From Verrucomicrobiota bacterium (GTDB lineage: Bacteria > Verrucomicrobiota > Verrucomicrobiae > Limisphaerales > UBA11358): DNA of 64,000 bases. The notes below the pieces were generated by a model. It was not told the origin of the DNA, did no database searches, and was given only the letters and a program-made list of their open reading frames with translations. A program made the position numbers and the translations under genes. This document shows, one piece after another, positions 45,366 through 53,340 of this stretch (within the stretch, counting starts at the first letter, position 1; each line of letters starts with the position of its first letter). The DNA lies in contig JACZKP010000076.1 in assembly GCA_014860005.1 (NCBI GenBank), positions 248,001-312,000 of the forward strand. Reading direction: 5' to 3'.

Positions 45366-46247
45366 TCACTGCCTGCGGCTGATATAGAGCTCCAGCCACG
45401 GAAGCAACCACTGATTACCGCAGCGATCCCGTGCCCCGGCCAGGAGTTCTCTCGCATTGGCCGGTTTGCAGCGCGCGATGTATTCCACCAGCCACGCGGG
45501 CCGTCGCAGCAATTCGCGTTGCACGATTTGGTCGAACTCCCCGGGAAATCGACAGGCCCAGGCCAGCAAATATTCGGGATGCCTGAAGGCGCTACGGAAA
45601 AGAATCTTGCGATCGAACCCGGGATAAGCCGCCGCCACGTTGAGGCACAGATGCGGATCCGATAAAAGTAACGGCAGCAGGCGCTTCACGTCTTCCAACG
45701 CCGCCGCAGGCGTCATGCGCGAAGCCTGCATCCGGTGCCAAATCCACGCGCTGCGAGGATTGATATCCCGCGACTGGTGCAGGAACTCCAGGATGCGCGT
45801 GTGGTAAGCGGAGTCCGGTTGCAATCGCTGCCAGCGGATCGCCCAATAAGGATCCAGCAGCATCGCCTGTTTGAACGCCTCCGTCGGGCATGACGTTGGG
45901 CGCTCTGAATGGGCGCGAACCCAGCCGAGGAGATGAAACGAATACTCAGGCGAGAGTTGGATCAACTCTTCCAGTTGGGGGTTGTTCTGCTTCTGATACG
46001 CCTGCAGCACCACGTAGATGTGGCGATACAGCACCGGAAGCGAATCAGGGCCGAGCTCGACACGGTCGTCCAGCCGCAGGAAAATCTGCGGCATCAAATC
46101 CAGCATCTCGAGAACGTCCTGGTCCCATGAACACCGCTGCAACGCGGCAGCGACCTGGGAGAGGTAACGATCGAAATCTGAAAGCACACCTGCCTCGCGC
46201 GACGGCAAACCAAAGATCGCCTGAGGCTGCTTGATCAGTGAGAACAT
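45366..46247 (-). CDS. Helical protein of unknown function
   Basis: The protein has 293 residues, almost wholly helical, with repeated short helices rich in Trp, Leu and Pro (WAIRWQRLQP; WIWHRMQASR; WLVEYIARCK), suggesting HEAT/TPR-like repeats. Its start lies three bases after the stop of the 97-residue gene, so the two are co-transcribed. No family is recognised. Confidence 0.65.
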   Translation of the reverse strand: MFSLIKQPQAIFGLPSREAGVLSDFDRYLSQVAAALQRCSWDQDVLEMLDLMPQIFLRLDDRVELGPDSLPVLYRHIYVVLQAYQKQNNPQLEELIQLSPEYSFHLLGWVRAHSERPTSCPTEAFKQAMLLDPYWAIRWQRLQPDSAYHTRILEFLHQSRDINPRSAWIWHRMQASRMTPAAALEDVKRLLPLLLSDPHLCLNVAAAYPGFDRKILFRSAFRHPEYLLAWACRFPGEFDQIVQRELLRRPAWLVEYIARCKPANARELLAGARDRCGNQWLLPWLELYISRRQ

Positions 46248-46250
46248 CGT

Positions 46251-46544
46251 CTAGCTCATGTCCATTCCCGGCGGCGAAAAGACGTACGGGTCCACCCTCG
46301 CATTCTGGATCGAATCGCCAGCTTCCTCGATGATTTCGCGCTTTGTCCTGGCGGAAAGTTCAGCTTCCTTCGGTGAGGGCGAACTTCCTGCGGCCTCGAG
46401 AGCGGGCGTTTGATTCGGAGACGAGGACATCACCCGCTTGAGAAAATCTGCGCCGTCCACCATCGGCAACCTCCCGCAACGCGTCATCGGATCCATCCCG
46501 TTGAAGGACCTCAACGCGCCAACCAGAGCCGAAGAGAGCGTCAT
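46251..46544 (-). CDS. Small unknown protein
   Basis: The protein has 97 residues from ATG 46544, chosen because TATAAT stands six bases upstream; a longer frame to 46607 would run through that promoter. It is Ser/Pro-rich and polar (SSSPNQTPALEAAGSSPSPK). No family is recognised. Confidence 0.55.
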   Translation of the reverse strand: MTLSSALVGALRSFNGMDPMTRCGRLPMVDGADFLKRVMSSSPNQTPALEAAGSSPSPKEAELSARTKREIIEEAGDSIQNARVDPYVFSPPGMDMS

Positions 46545-46550
46545 ACCCCA

Positions 46551-46556
46551 ATTATA
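46551..46556 (-). promoter_or_regulatory. -10 box of a likely leaderless promoter
   Basis: TATAAT on the minus strand, six bases (TGGGGT), then ATG at 46544. Confidence 0.55.
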
Positions 46557-46571
46557 GCCCCGCTTGGGCGC

Positions 46572-46577
46572 TATACT
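46572..46577 (+). promoter_or_regulatory. Putative -10 box
   Basis: TATACT lies 22 bases before ATG 46600, diverging from the minus-strand box 15 bases away. Confidence 0.45.
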
Positions 46578-46599
46578 GAAGAAAGCGCGGCAGGCGATC

Positions 46600-46983
46600 A
46601 TGAACAAGAGCCGGAACGGAAGCTATGTCCTGGGCGGCCTCGTCGCACTCCAGGTTTGCAGCCTGCCGGCGCTCGTCGATTCGGACCGGATGCTGCGCTT
46701 CGCCACGCACGCGTTGCTCGGTTACGTCGCGTTCGCCGTGGTCCTCTTGTTGTTTGCAGCAAGAAGCGCGCGGCCTCTGGGGTTTCGACCAAGATTTTGG
46801 ACCCTGGCAAACTTGGCCACGCTCATCCTCCTCGGCATCGCCATGTGGGCTGCCTGGGATTCGAATTACCGCCCGCTTGAAGTCACGACCGCGGCCGCCG
46901 CGCTCGTGGGGGCGCTCATCCATTTATTTCGATGCAATGCCCGCAAACCAGACTGCGTCCAACAATCGCATCCGCCGCGATGA
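46600..46983 (+). CDS. Small four-helix membrane protein
   Basis: The protein has 127 residues with hydrophobic segments YVLGGLVALQVCSLPALV, LLGYVAFAVVLLLFAA, LANLATLILLGIAMWAAW and TTAAAALVGALIHLF. It has a short basic C-terminus with two Cys. No family is recognised. It is divergent from the 97-residue gene. Confidence 0.65.
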   Translation: MNKSRNGSYVLGGLVALQVCSLPALVDSDRMLRFATHALLGYVAFAVVLLLFAARSARPLGFRPRFWTLANLATLILLGIAMWAAWDSNYRPLEVTTAAAALVGALIHLFRCNARKPDCVQQSHPPR

Positions 46984-47036
46984 GTATCGTGCTTCGATAG
47001 CCGCGCCAGGGCAACAAGGTCACGGTCGCTTCGACC

Positions 47037-47042
47037 TATAAT
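47037..47042 (+). promoter_or_regulatory. Putative -10 box
   Basis: TATAAT lies 29 bases before ATG 47072, giving a leader of about 20 bases. It may drive the helicase-Clp operon. Confidence 0.45.
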
Positions 47043-47071
47043 GGGACACTGGGAGAAATGCTCCCGTTCCT

Positions 47072-47458
47072 ATGATCGAAGCGCATGACGAGACGGAGAC
47101 GAGCAGTGACGGAAAGAAGGCCCAGAGCCACGGCGCCGTCGGAGGCGCTTCATCATGCGATCGGAACGGGAAAGGGCTGAAACGTGAGGCTCTGGAATTG
47201 GACCACAGCTTGATTCTCCGGGTGCAAAGGCTGACCACGGGCGCCACCGTTCATCGCTTCAGCCAGGCCCTGACGATCTACATCGGCAACGTGGAATTAT
47301 GGAACCGATTCGTTGCACAGGATCAGGTAACCCAAAGCGAATTGGACGCAAAGGAGGTTCTGCGAAATCGCGCATTGGCCACGCAGGTGCAGTTGCGGCA
47401 GGACGTCCTCAAAGAAGAGCTTCGCTCAATAGCCTCTCGCACCGGTCGGTTTGGCTGA
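47072..47458 (+). CDS. Unknown protein ahead of the helicase operon
   Basis: The protein has 128 residues, hydrophilic at the N-terminus (SSDGKKAQSHGAVGGASSC) and helical after residue ~38 (LTIYIGNVELWNRFVAQDQV). No family is recognised. It lies 66 bases before the next gene on the same strand. Confidence 0.55.
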   Translation: MIEAHDETETSSDGKKAQSHGAVGGASSCDRNGKGLKREALELDHSLILRVQRLTTGATVHRFSQALTIYIGNVELWNRFVAQDQVTQSELDAKEVLRNRALATQVQLRQDVLKEELRSIASRTGRFG

Positions 47459-47524
47459 AACTGGCTTCTCCGATTCGGGAGGGGCTGCAGTTTTCCGCGG
47501 AACAAAACTTCACCGGCAGGAAAC

Positions 47525-47989
47525 ATGAATCACTTCAAACGAATTCAGGAATTGCCCGCTGATCTGCGCGCTTACACCCAGACCGTGCTCACCAACAAAA
47601 GTCTGGAACGCGAGAAGGAGGAGCAAAAGGAGTCCGCTTTGGCAGCACTGAAGAGCGTTCTGCCCCAGGGCGCCAAGAGTCTTTTCGTGGTCACTCAGAA
47701 GAACGTGATCCTGATCGACGTCAACCCGCAGAGTCACGCGCAGTTCGATCCCCAAGACGACAGCCCGGAGATAAAAGCGATTCTGGCCGCGCAACGGGAA
47801 GTTTCCCAAGCCCAGTCGCGGCTCAACGCCGCTGTGGCCGCCGGAAAGAACGCCGGCAAGGTCAAGGTGGACAACCAGGACAGCATACGTCTCGAAGTGC
47901 TCACGCCGGCCAAACTCATTCCGGTGATGGAAAAGCATTCGGACTGCATCCGGGCATTGCGCCGCAAACCGATCGCGCTAGCCGCCTGA
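47525..47989 (+). CDS. Unknown small protein coupled to helicase
   Basis: The protein has 154 residues. An N-terminal charged helix (LEREKEEQKESALAALKSV) precedes a beta-strand segment (AKSLFVVTQKNVILIDVNP) and a C-terminal alpha/beta part. The stop shares a base with the helicase start (TGATG), so translation is coupled. No family is recognised; a partner or regulator of the helicase is possible. Confidence 0.65.
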   Translation: MNHFKRIQELPADLRAYTQTVLTNKSLEREKEEQKESALAALKSVLPQGAKSLFVVTQKNVILIDVNPQSHAQFDPQDDSPEIKAILAAQREVSQAQSRLNAAVAAGKNAGKVKVDNQDSIRLEVLTPAKLIPVMEKHSDCIRALRRKPIALAA

Positions 47990-50136
47990 TGAATACGTTG
48001 GAACTTTACGATTACCAGGCTCAGGGTGTCGAACGATTCGTCGATTGGTTTCAGGATACCCAAGCCACCCGCGAAGCGCTCATCTCCCTCACGATGGGCA
48101 TGGGCAAGACCCGCACGGCAGCCTCTTGCATCCGTCGCCTCCTGTCGTCTATCAGGCCGAGCGCGAAGGTCCTCTGGTTGACCCATCGGGAAGAGTTGAT
48201 TGAGCAATCCAAAGAGGAGTTGGAAGATCATACCGGGCGATCTTGCGACATCGAGCAGGCTGAACGCCGGTTCACCGGGCTGGCCAACATTGTGGTTGGA
48301 TCAGTCGCAACGCTGCGCGGCAAGCGGCTTCTGAATCTCGCCGCCGATTTTCAACCCGACCTGATCGTTTGCGATGAAGCGCATCACGCTCTGGCCTTGA
48401 GTTGGATGCAGATCAAGCAGACGTTTCCCAACGCCAGGATATTGAATCTGACGGCCACACCGTATCGCTCCGACATCGCCAACCGGATCGATCTGGGCAC
48501 CGTGCTCATCGAGAAAAACACCACTGACGGCATCCGCATGGGCATCCTGGTGCCGCCACACCCAGTCGGAAAGCTGGAGCTGAATCTGGGCAACGTCAAA
48601 AAACGGCTGGGAGATTACGACACCGACAGCCTGACGGAACTGTTGTGCCATCCTGATATCCTGCGCTCCTCCGTGAAGCTCCTCGAGGAACATGCGCGCG
48701 GTCGCAAGACGATCCTTTTTGCCGCCAGCGTGGACCACGGCAGACAGATTTCCGCTCAACTCCGCGAAGTCGGGTTCCGCGTGGGCGAGGTTTACGGAAA
48801 TACTCCCCGCTCGGAACGCAAACAATTCTACGGCGACCTTCGCGAGGGCAGACTCGATGTGCTGACAAACAATCTGTGCCTGACCGAAGGTTTCAACCTG
48901 CCCGCGTTGGATTTGGTAGCCATGTTCCGTCCGACCCGGAATGCCGGCCTCTATCTGCAGTGCATTGGCCGCGGCCTGCGCCGGGATCCGGAGAACCCGA
49001 AGAAAGACCATTGTCTCATCATCGACGTCGTGGACACGTTCAAGCGCAAGGGCGGAAAGGAATTTCCGCTGCCGACCGAAGACGACCGGCGAATCTATAG
49101 CGCGCTGCACCATCGCCAGGTTTCAACGGCCGAAGTGTTCGTGAACTGGTTCTACCACGTGGGCGATTTGGAGAGATTGTTGCAGAAGCAAATCACCGTC
49201 GACCAGTGCGGCCATCTCGATGCGCCTGAGAAAGTGCATAGCATTCTGGCCCCGCCCTGGATGCAGTTGTCGGCCGGACAGGCGGTGGACCCGAAACTGC
49301 CACGCGTGTGGACTGCGGAGGGCGAGTATTCCGATTTGCTGCAGCCTTTCCGTTTCAACGACCCGGATGCATTTCGTCTGTTGGCTGCGCACAGGGGGTG
49401 GATTTATCTCCCGCACAACAAACTTCCAAAGGATGAGGAGGCCCTGATCGAATTGGCCGCGCAGATCGGTTACCGGAGTGACACCGATTTCAACTACACC
49501 ATTGAAACGTTGATTTCGCAGGACGCCCAGCTCCGCCACTTCATCCTGAATCTGTTTGACCCCAAACAATCACTCAAGGAACAGGCCGCCAAGTGTTGCG
49601 ATCTGTTGCCACTCTGCAAGTGCGGGCCGAAAGTGGCCTGGTTCAAGGTCATTGGTGACAACTTCCACTTCATCCAGTGGAAAGACGATTCCAACGTCAC
49701 GCGATTCCTCGTCCGGACCGCCGCCGGTGTGGTGTACGGATTCCGGCAGGACGGATTCGGCCCCGTGAAGCCGGAGCCGGGATATGTTTACAGCTACAGC
49801 GACCTCCCGGATTTCGTCAAGACTACCTCTTGGGCCAGGCAGAAGATGTCCGAGAAACAAGTGGATCACGTTTGCCAAATTCTCTCCGTGTCCCGAGTCG
49901 AGGCTGAAACCCTGCGTATCAGCAAACTCTCAGCCTCCGCGCTGATGTCCAATCACTGGCACAAGGCACGACTGAAACGAATCGCCGATATGCTCCGGAA
50001 TCCGGACGCTTTGACTCCGGCCGTTTATCACGAGAGCGTCAAGTTCTATGAGGAGACGGAATCACTCCGTGAAATAAAAAATAGCGGTGACAGGCTCGAG
50101 GTAATGTTCCCCGCGCCCGTCACGGAAGCATTTTGA
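47989..50136 (+). CDS. SF2 DEAH-box helicase (RAD25/restriction-type)
   Basis: The protein has 715 residues. Helicase motifs: Q-like DYQAQGVERF near residue 8, motif I TMGMGKT (~35-41), motif II DEAH (~129), motif III TATPYR (~155), and motif VI QCIGRGLRR (~323-331). The arrangement matches ATP-dependent SF2 translocases of the XPB/type III-like group. The C-terminal ~340 residues have no recognised nuclease motif. It sits between the 154-residue gene and a Clp ATPase with one-base overlaps on both sides, so the three proteins are made together. A DNA-processing or defence role is inferred. Confidence 0.88.
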   Translation: MNTLELYDYQAQGVERFVDWFQDTQATREALISLTMGMGKTRTAASCIRRLLSSIRPSAKVLWLTHREELIEQSKEELEDHTGRSCDIEQAERRFTGLANIVVGSVATLRGKRLLNLAADFQPDLIVCDEAHHALALSWMQIKQTFPNARILNLTATPYRSDIANRIDLGTVLIEKNTTDGIRMGILVPPHPVGKLELNLGNVKKRLGDYDTDSLTELLCHPDILRSSVKLLEEHARGRKTILFAASVDHGRQISAQLREVGFRVGEVYGNTPRSERKQFYGDLREGRLDVLTNNLCLTEGFNLPALDLVAMFRPTRNAGLYLQCIGRGLRRDPENPKKDHCLIIDVVDTFKRKGGKEFPLPTEDDRRIYSALHHRQVSTAEVFVNWFYHVGDLERLLQKQITVDQCGHLDAPEKVHSILAPPWMQLSAGQAVDPKLPRVWTAEGEYSDLLQPFRFNDPDAFRLLAAHRGWIYLPHNKLPKDEEALIELAAQIGYRSDTDFNYTIETLISQDAQLRHFILNLFDPKQSLKEQAAKCCDLLPLCKCGPKVAWFKVIGDNFHFIQWKDDSNVTRFLVRTAAGVVYGFRQDGFGPVKPEPGYVYSYSDLPDFVKTTSWARQKMSEKQVDHVCQILSVSRVEAETLRISKLSASALMSNHWHKARLKRIADMLRNPDALTPAVYHESVKFYEETESLREIKNSGDRLEVMFPAPVTEAF

Positions 50137-52547
50137 TGCAATCCAGCCAGAACCTGGAACTCGTGCTGAATCGCGCGAAGGAATTCGCGCAGCAATTCCA
50201 GCACACCCACGTCAGTCCGCTCCACCTGTTGCTTGCTCTGTTAAAGTCGCCGGAGTGCCAGGGCTACAAGCATCTGGAGAACCAGCAGGCGCCCATTCAG
50301 AAGCTCTCCGATTACATCAGCCACAATCGGCTGAATCACGAGCCTTACGGAACGCCCACGGGCAATTTCAATTCGCGAAGCAAGTTTGTCTTGAGCCAAA
50401 GCGCGCAGATCGCCCGGCAGATGGGCAGTCCTTTCACGCGCACGGAGCATCTGCTGCTTGCCTTGCTTACCGACCAGACTCTCGCCCGCGAGGTTTATCC
50501 GGTGGTCGGCATTCGCAGCGAAAAACTCACGCACTCGATCCTTGCTCAATACGGGCTGCAAGAGGAAATGGTGGGAGCACGCGAGGGCGGCCCCCAGAGT
50601 CGCGAGTTTACGGAGGTGTGCGTCAGTCTCAACGAACTGGCCAGGAAAGGAAAACTGGATCCGGTCATCGGCCGCGACCGGGAAACCAGGCGCGCGATGC
50701 AGATTCTCGGGCGGCGCCGCAAGAACAATCCCGTCCTGATCGGAGACGCCGGCGTCGGGAAAACCGCCATCGCGGAGGGTATTGCTCAAAGCATCGTGAA
50801 GAGAACTTGCCCGCCGCAACTTCTGGACAAGGAGATTTTTCTCTGGGAGGTCGCCTCGCTCGTCAGCAACACGGTTTTCCGCGGTCAACTGGAGGGACGG
50901 CTCAAGGCCATCCTCGATCACGTCCGCAATAATCCCCGCATCATTCTCTTCATTGATGAAATCCATCTCATCGTGGGAGCGGGCAACTCCATCGGCGGCC
51001 TGGATGTCTCCAACATGATGAAAGCGGCGTTGAGCCGGGGCGAAGCACGGGTGATCGGGGCAACCACAGAAGACGAGTACAACAAGACCATCGCCAAAGA
51101 TTCCGCACTTGAACGACGCTTCCAGCTGGTCCGCGTGAAGGAACCACCCGATGAGGACGTGCTGGCCATCTTGCAGGGCAGCCTGCCGGTCTACGAAGCG
51201 CATCATAACGTCCAGTACACACCGGAGGCCGTGACTGCCGCCCTCCAGCTTTCCAAACGATACATTCCCAACCGCCAACTGCCGGACAAAGCGTTGGATG
51301 TGCTGGACGAAGCCGGTTCGGCCGTCCGAATGACGCCTCCGCGAAGCGTCACCCGTCTGGATCAGGACATTGCCCGGATGAATGAGGAAAAAGCGAGGGC
51401 CGCCATTGAGGAACGGTTCAACGACGCTCAAGGGTTGCTGGCCCGGGTCCGTCAACTCAAAGCCCAGAGAAACAAACTCCTCCGCCAACAGACGCAATCC
51501 CGGGCCGTCACGGAGGATCACGTGCGCGCTGCCGTCAGCGTCATGAGCCGGATTCCGTTGGAGCGCTTGACTGCCGAAGACAAACGTTGCGCCCTGCGCG
51601 CGCAGGACGACCTCGGTCGTGAAATCATCGGCCAGCGGCACGCGGTCGCAACCGTCACGCGCTACATCCGGCGCAGCCGCACCCGGCTCAACGATCCGCG
51701 AAAGCCGCTTGGGGCCATTCTTTTGCTGGGTCCCACGGGTGTGGGCAAAACACTACTGGCCAAGCGGGTGGCTGTTCACATGAGCGGGTCCGAAGAAGGC
51801 CTCATCGCCCTCGACATGTCCGAGTACATGGAGCGCCACAGCGCGGCCCGGCTGATCGGGGCGCCGCCGGGATACAAGGGTTACGAAGACCAAAAGACGC
51901 TCGTGGAACGGGTGCGCCGCCAACCGTACGCCGTGGTCTTGTTCGATGAGATTGAAAAGGCCCATTACCAGGTCTGGAACGTCTTGCTGCAAATCCTCGA
52001 AGAGGGACGCCTGACCGATGGGCAGGGGCGCACGGCCAGTTTCCGCGACACGCTCATCCTGCTGACCTCGAACAGCGGCTACGAACATTTCCGGCGGAAG
52101 AGCATTGGCTTCAATCACACTGCGGATGACACCAAGGCGGCGGCGTTGGAGGCCGCCAAGAAGGAGTTCCGTCCGGAATTTCTCAACCGGATCGACGACG
52201 TCGTCGTCTTCGACCCGCTCACCCTGGAGGATTGCCGGCAAATCATCGATCTGGAGGTCGAGAAAATCCGGCAACGCACAAAGTACACCGCCCTGACGCT
52301 CTCGCAGGCACTCCGCGAGAGGATTTTGAAGGAAGGATTCTCGGAAGACTATGGGGCGCGCCCCTTAAAGCGCACTTTGGAGCGCCTGGTCACGGACCCC
52401 ATCAGCGATGCGCTGCTCCGGGAGGAAATACCCGACACCGGAACGATCCTCGCGACCTATACTGGGACAGACGGGGTCGTGATTCGTCAGAGCGGATCAG
52501 AACCCCTGAGTGCGGTGACGGCAACTGCCGTGCCCGCGGAAATTTGA
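50136..52547 (+). CDS. ClpC-like AAA+ unfoldase
   Basis: The protein has 803 residues. Two N-terminal Clp repeats ([31 protein letters not shown]) precede AAA domain 1 (Walker A GDAGVGKT ~204, Walker B ILFIDEIH ~268, Arg finger ALERRF), a short UVR-like middle helix, and AAA domain 2 (Walker A GPTGVGKT ~532, Walker B VLFDEIEK ~601). SIGFNHT near residue 653 fits the IGF/L loop that docks ClpP, so it could feed a protease. Its gene overlaps the helicase stop by one base. A dedicated Clp copy translationally coupled to a helicase is unusual. The housekeeping ClpC function is possible but context argues for a specialised one. Confidence 0.88.
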   Translation: MQSSQNLELVLNRAKEFAQQFQHTHVSPLHLLLALLKSPECQGYKHLENQQAPIQKLSDYISHNRLNHEPYGTPTGNFNSRSKFVLSQSAQIARQMGSPFTRTEHLLLALLTDQTLAREVYPVVGIRSEKLTHSILAQYGLQEEMVGAREGGPQSREFTEVCVSLNELARKGKLDPVIGRDRETRRAMQILGRRRKNNPVLIGDAGVGKTAIAEGIAQSIVKRTCPPQLLDKEIFLWEVASLVSNTVFRGQLEGRLKAILDHVRNNPRIILFIDEIHLIVGAGNSIGGLDVSNMMKAALSRGEARVIGATTEDEYNKTIAKDSALERRFQLVRVKEPPDEDVLAILQGSLPVYEAHHNVQYTPEAVTAALQLSKRYIPNRQLPDKALDVLDEAGSAVRMTPPRSVTRLDQDIARMNEEKARAAIEERFNDAQGLLARVRQLKAQRNKLLRQQTQSRAVTEDHVRAAVSVMSRIPLERLTAEDKRCALRAQDDLGREIIGQRHAVATVTRYIRRSRTRLNDPRKPLGAILLLGPTGVGKTLLAKRVAVHMSGSEEGLIALDMSEYMERHSAARLIGAPPGYKGYEDQKTLVERVRRQPYAVVLFDEIEKAHYQVWNVLLQILEEGRLTDGQGRTASFRDTLILLTSNSGYEHFRRKSIGFNHTADDTKAAALEAAKKEFRPEFLNRIDDVVVFDPLTLEDCRQIIDLEVEKIRQRTKYTALTLSQALRERILKEGFSEDYGARPLKRTLERLVTDPISDALLREEIPDTGTILATYTGTDGVVIRQSGSEPLSAVTATAVPAEI

Positions 52548-52618
52548 CATGGGTTCGCCCCCGGATCATGTGCGGTCCCGTGTAAACAGGCGTGATTCAT
52601 ACGCCGCCATGACAGCAG

Positions 52619-52715
52619 CCGACGTCTGAGGGGCCGATAAAACACTACCGGAATCATAGTGCAACGTCGGAAGGTTCCTGCCACGGGCGTAGACCAGGAC
52701 ATCTACGCTCGTGGC
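52619..52715 (+). other. Possible structured RNA or recombination site
   Basis: In the 233-base gap before the macrodomain gene, CCGACGT (52619-52625) pairs with ACGTCGG (52664-52670) around an inner CACTA/TAGTG hairpin. A 14-bp stem with one wobble pair follows (arms 52680-52693 and 52702-52715, 8-base loop). No T-tract follows, so a simple terminator is less likely. The rest of the gap shows nothing I can name. Confidence 0.4.
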
Positions 52716-52780
52716 ATCGAAGTGATGAGTGTAAGAAGGAGAAAAAGCTCAACGCTTAACACAATCACCAACCGCGATCC

Positions 52781-53266
52781 ATGCCTCTCCACGAACTAAC
52801 CGGCGACGCCACATATCCTGTTCAGACCAATAACCACCAGGTGGTGGCACATGTGGTGAATGATCGCGGCGGGTGGGGAAGTGGCTTTGTCCTGGCCGTG
52901 TCGAAACGGTGGCCACAGGCCGAGCGAGATTATCGGGCTTGGGCGAAAGCGGGGCGAAGCGGAGCGAAATCTTCAACGCCGTTTCAGCTTGGCGAAGTCT
53001 TGATTTCCAAGGTCGCGAAGGACCTGAGCATCGCGCACATGCTGGCGCAGCACGGCTACATCGGATCGGACAATCCCACGCCTCTCTCCTACGAGGCATT
53101 GGCCCAGTGCTTGCGCAAACTGGCCGCGCTCGCCGCGGCGCACGAGGCGAGCCTTCACATGCCTCGCATTGGCGCAGGACTGGGCGGAGGCGATTGGTCG
53201 CAGATCAAGCGGATCATCGAACAGGAACTCGGGCATCTGCCGGTTTGCATCTACACGCTTCGCTGA
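52781..53266 (+). CDS. Macrodomain (ADP-ribose-binding/hydrolase-like) protein
   Basis: The protein has 161 residues. It matches the OARD1/Poa1-like macrodomain pattern: LTGDATYPV, VNDRGGWGSGFVLAVSKRW, FQLGEVLI, MLAQHG and MPRIGAGLGGGDWSQIKRII. Such proteins bind ADP-ribose derivatives and often remove ADP-ribose from proteins, nucleic acids or 1''-phosphate. It stands 74 bases before the 955-residue gene on the same strand. In mobile elements macrodomains can counter ADP-ribosylating toxins, but no such toxin is visible here. Confidence 0.85.
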   Translation: MPLHELTGDATYPVQTNNHQVVAHVVNDRGGWGSGFVLAVSKRWPQAERDYRAWAKAGRSGAKSSTPFQLGEVLISKVAKDLSIAHMLAQHGYIGSDNPTPLSYEALAQCLRKLAALAAAHEASLHMPRIGAGLGGGDWSQIKRIIEQELGHLPVCIYTLR

Positions 53267-53340
53267 GGCGCTGGTTTGACCTTCCTGTTTCGGTTCCGAA
53301 GACTCGCATTGCCGGAGCGATTGGCTCGCAGATTGTTAAT

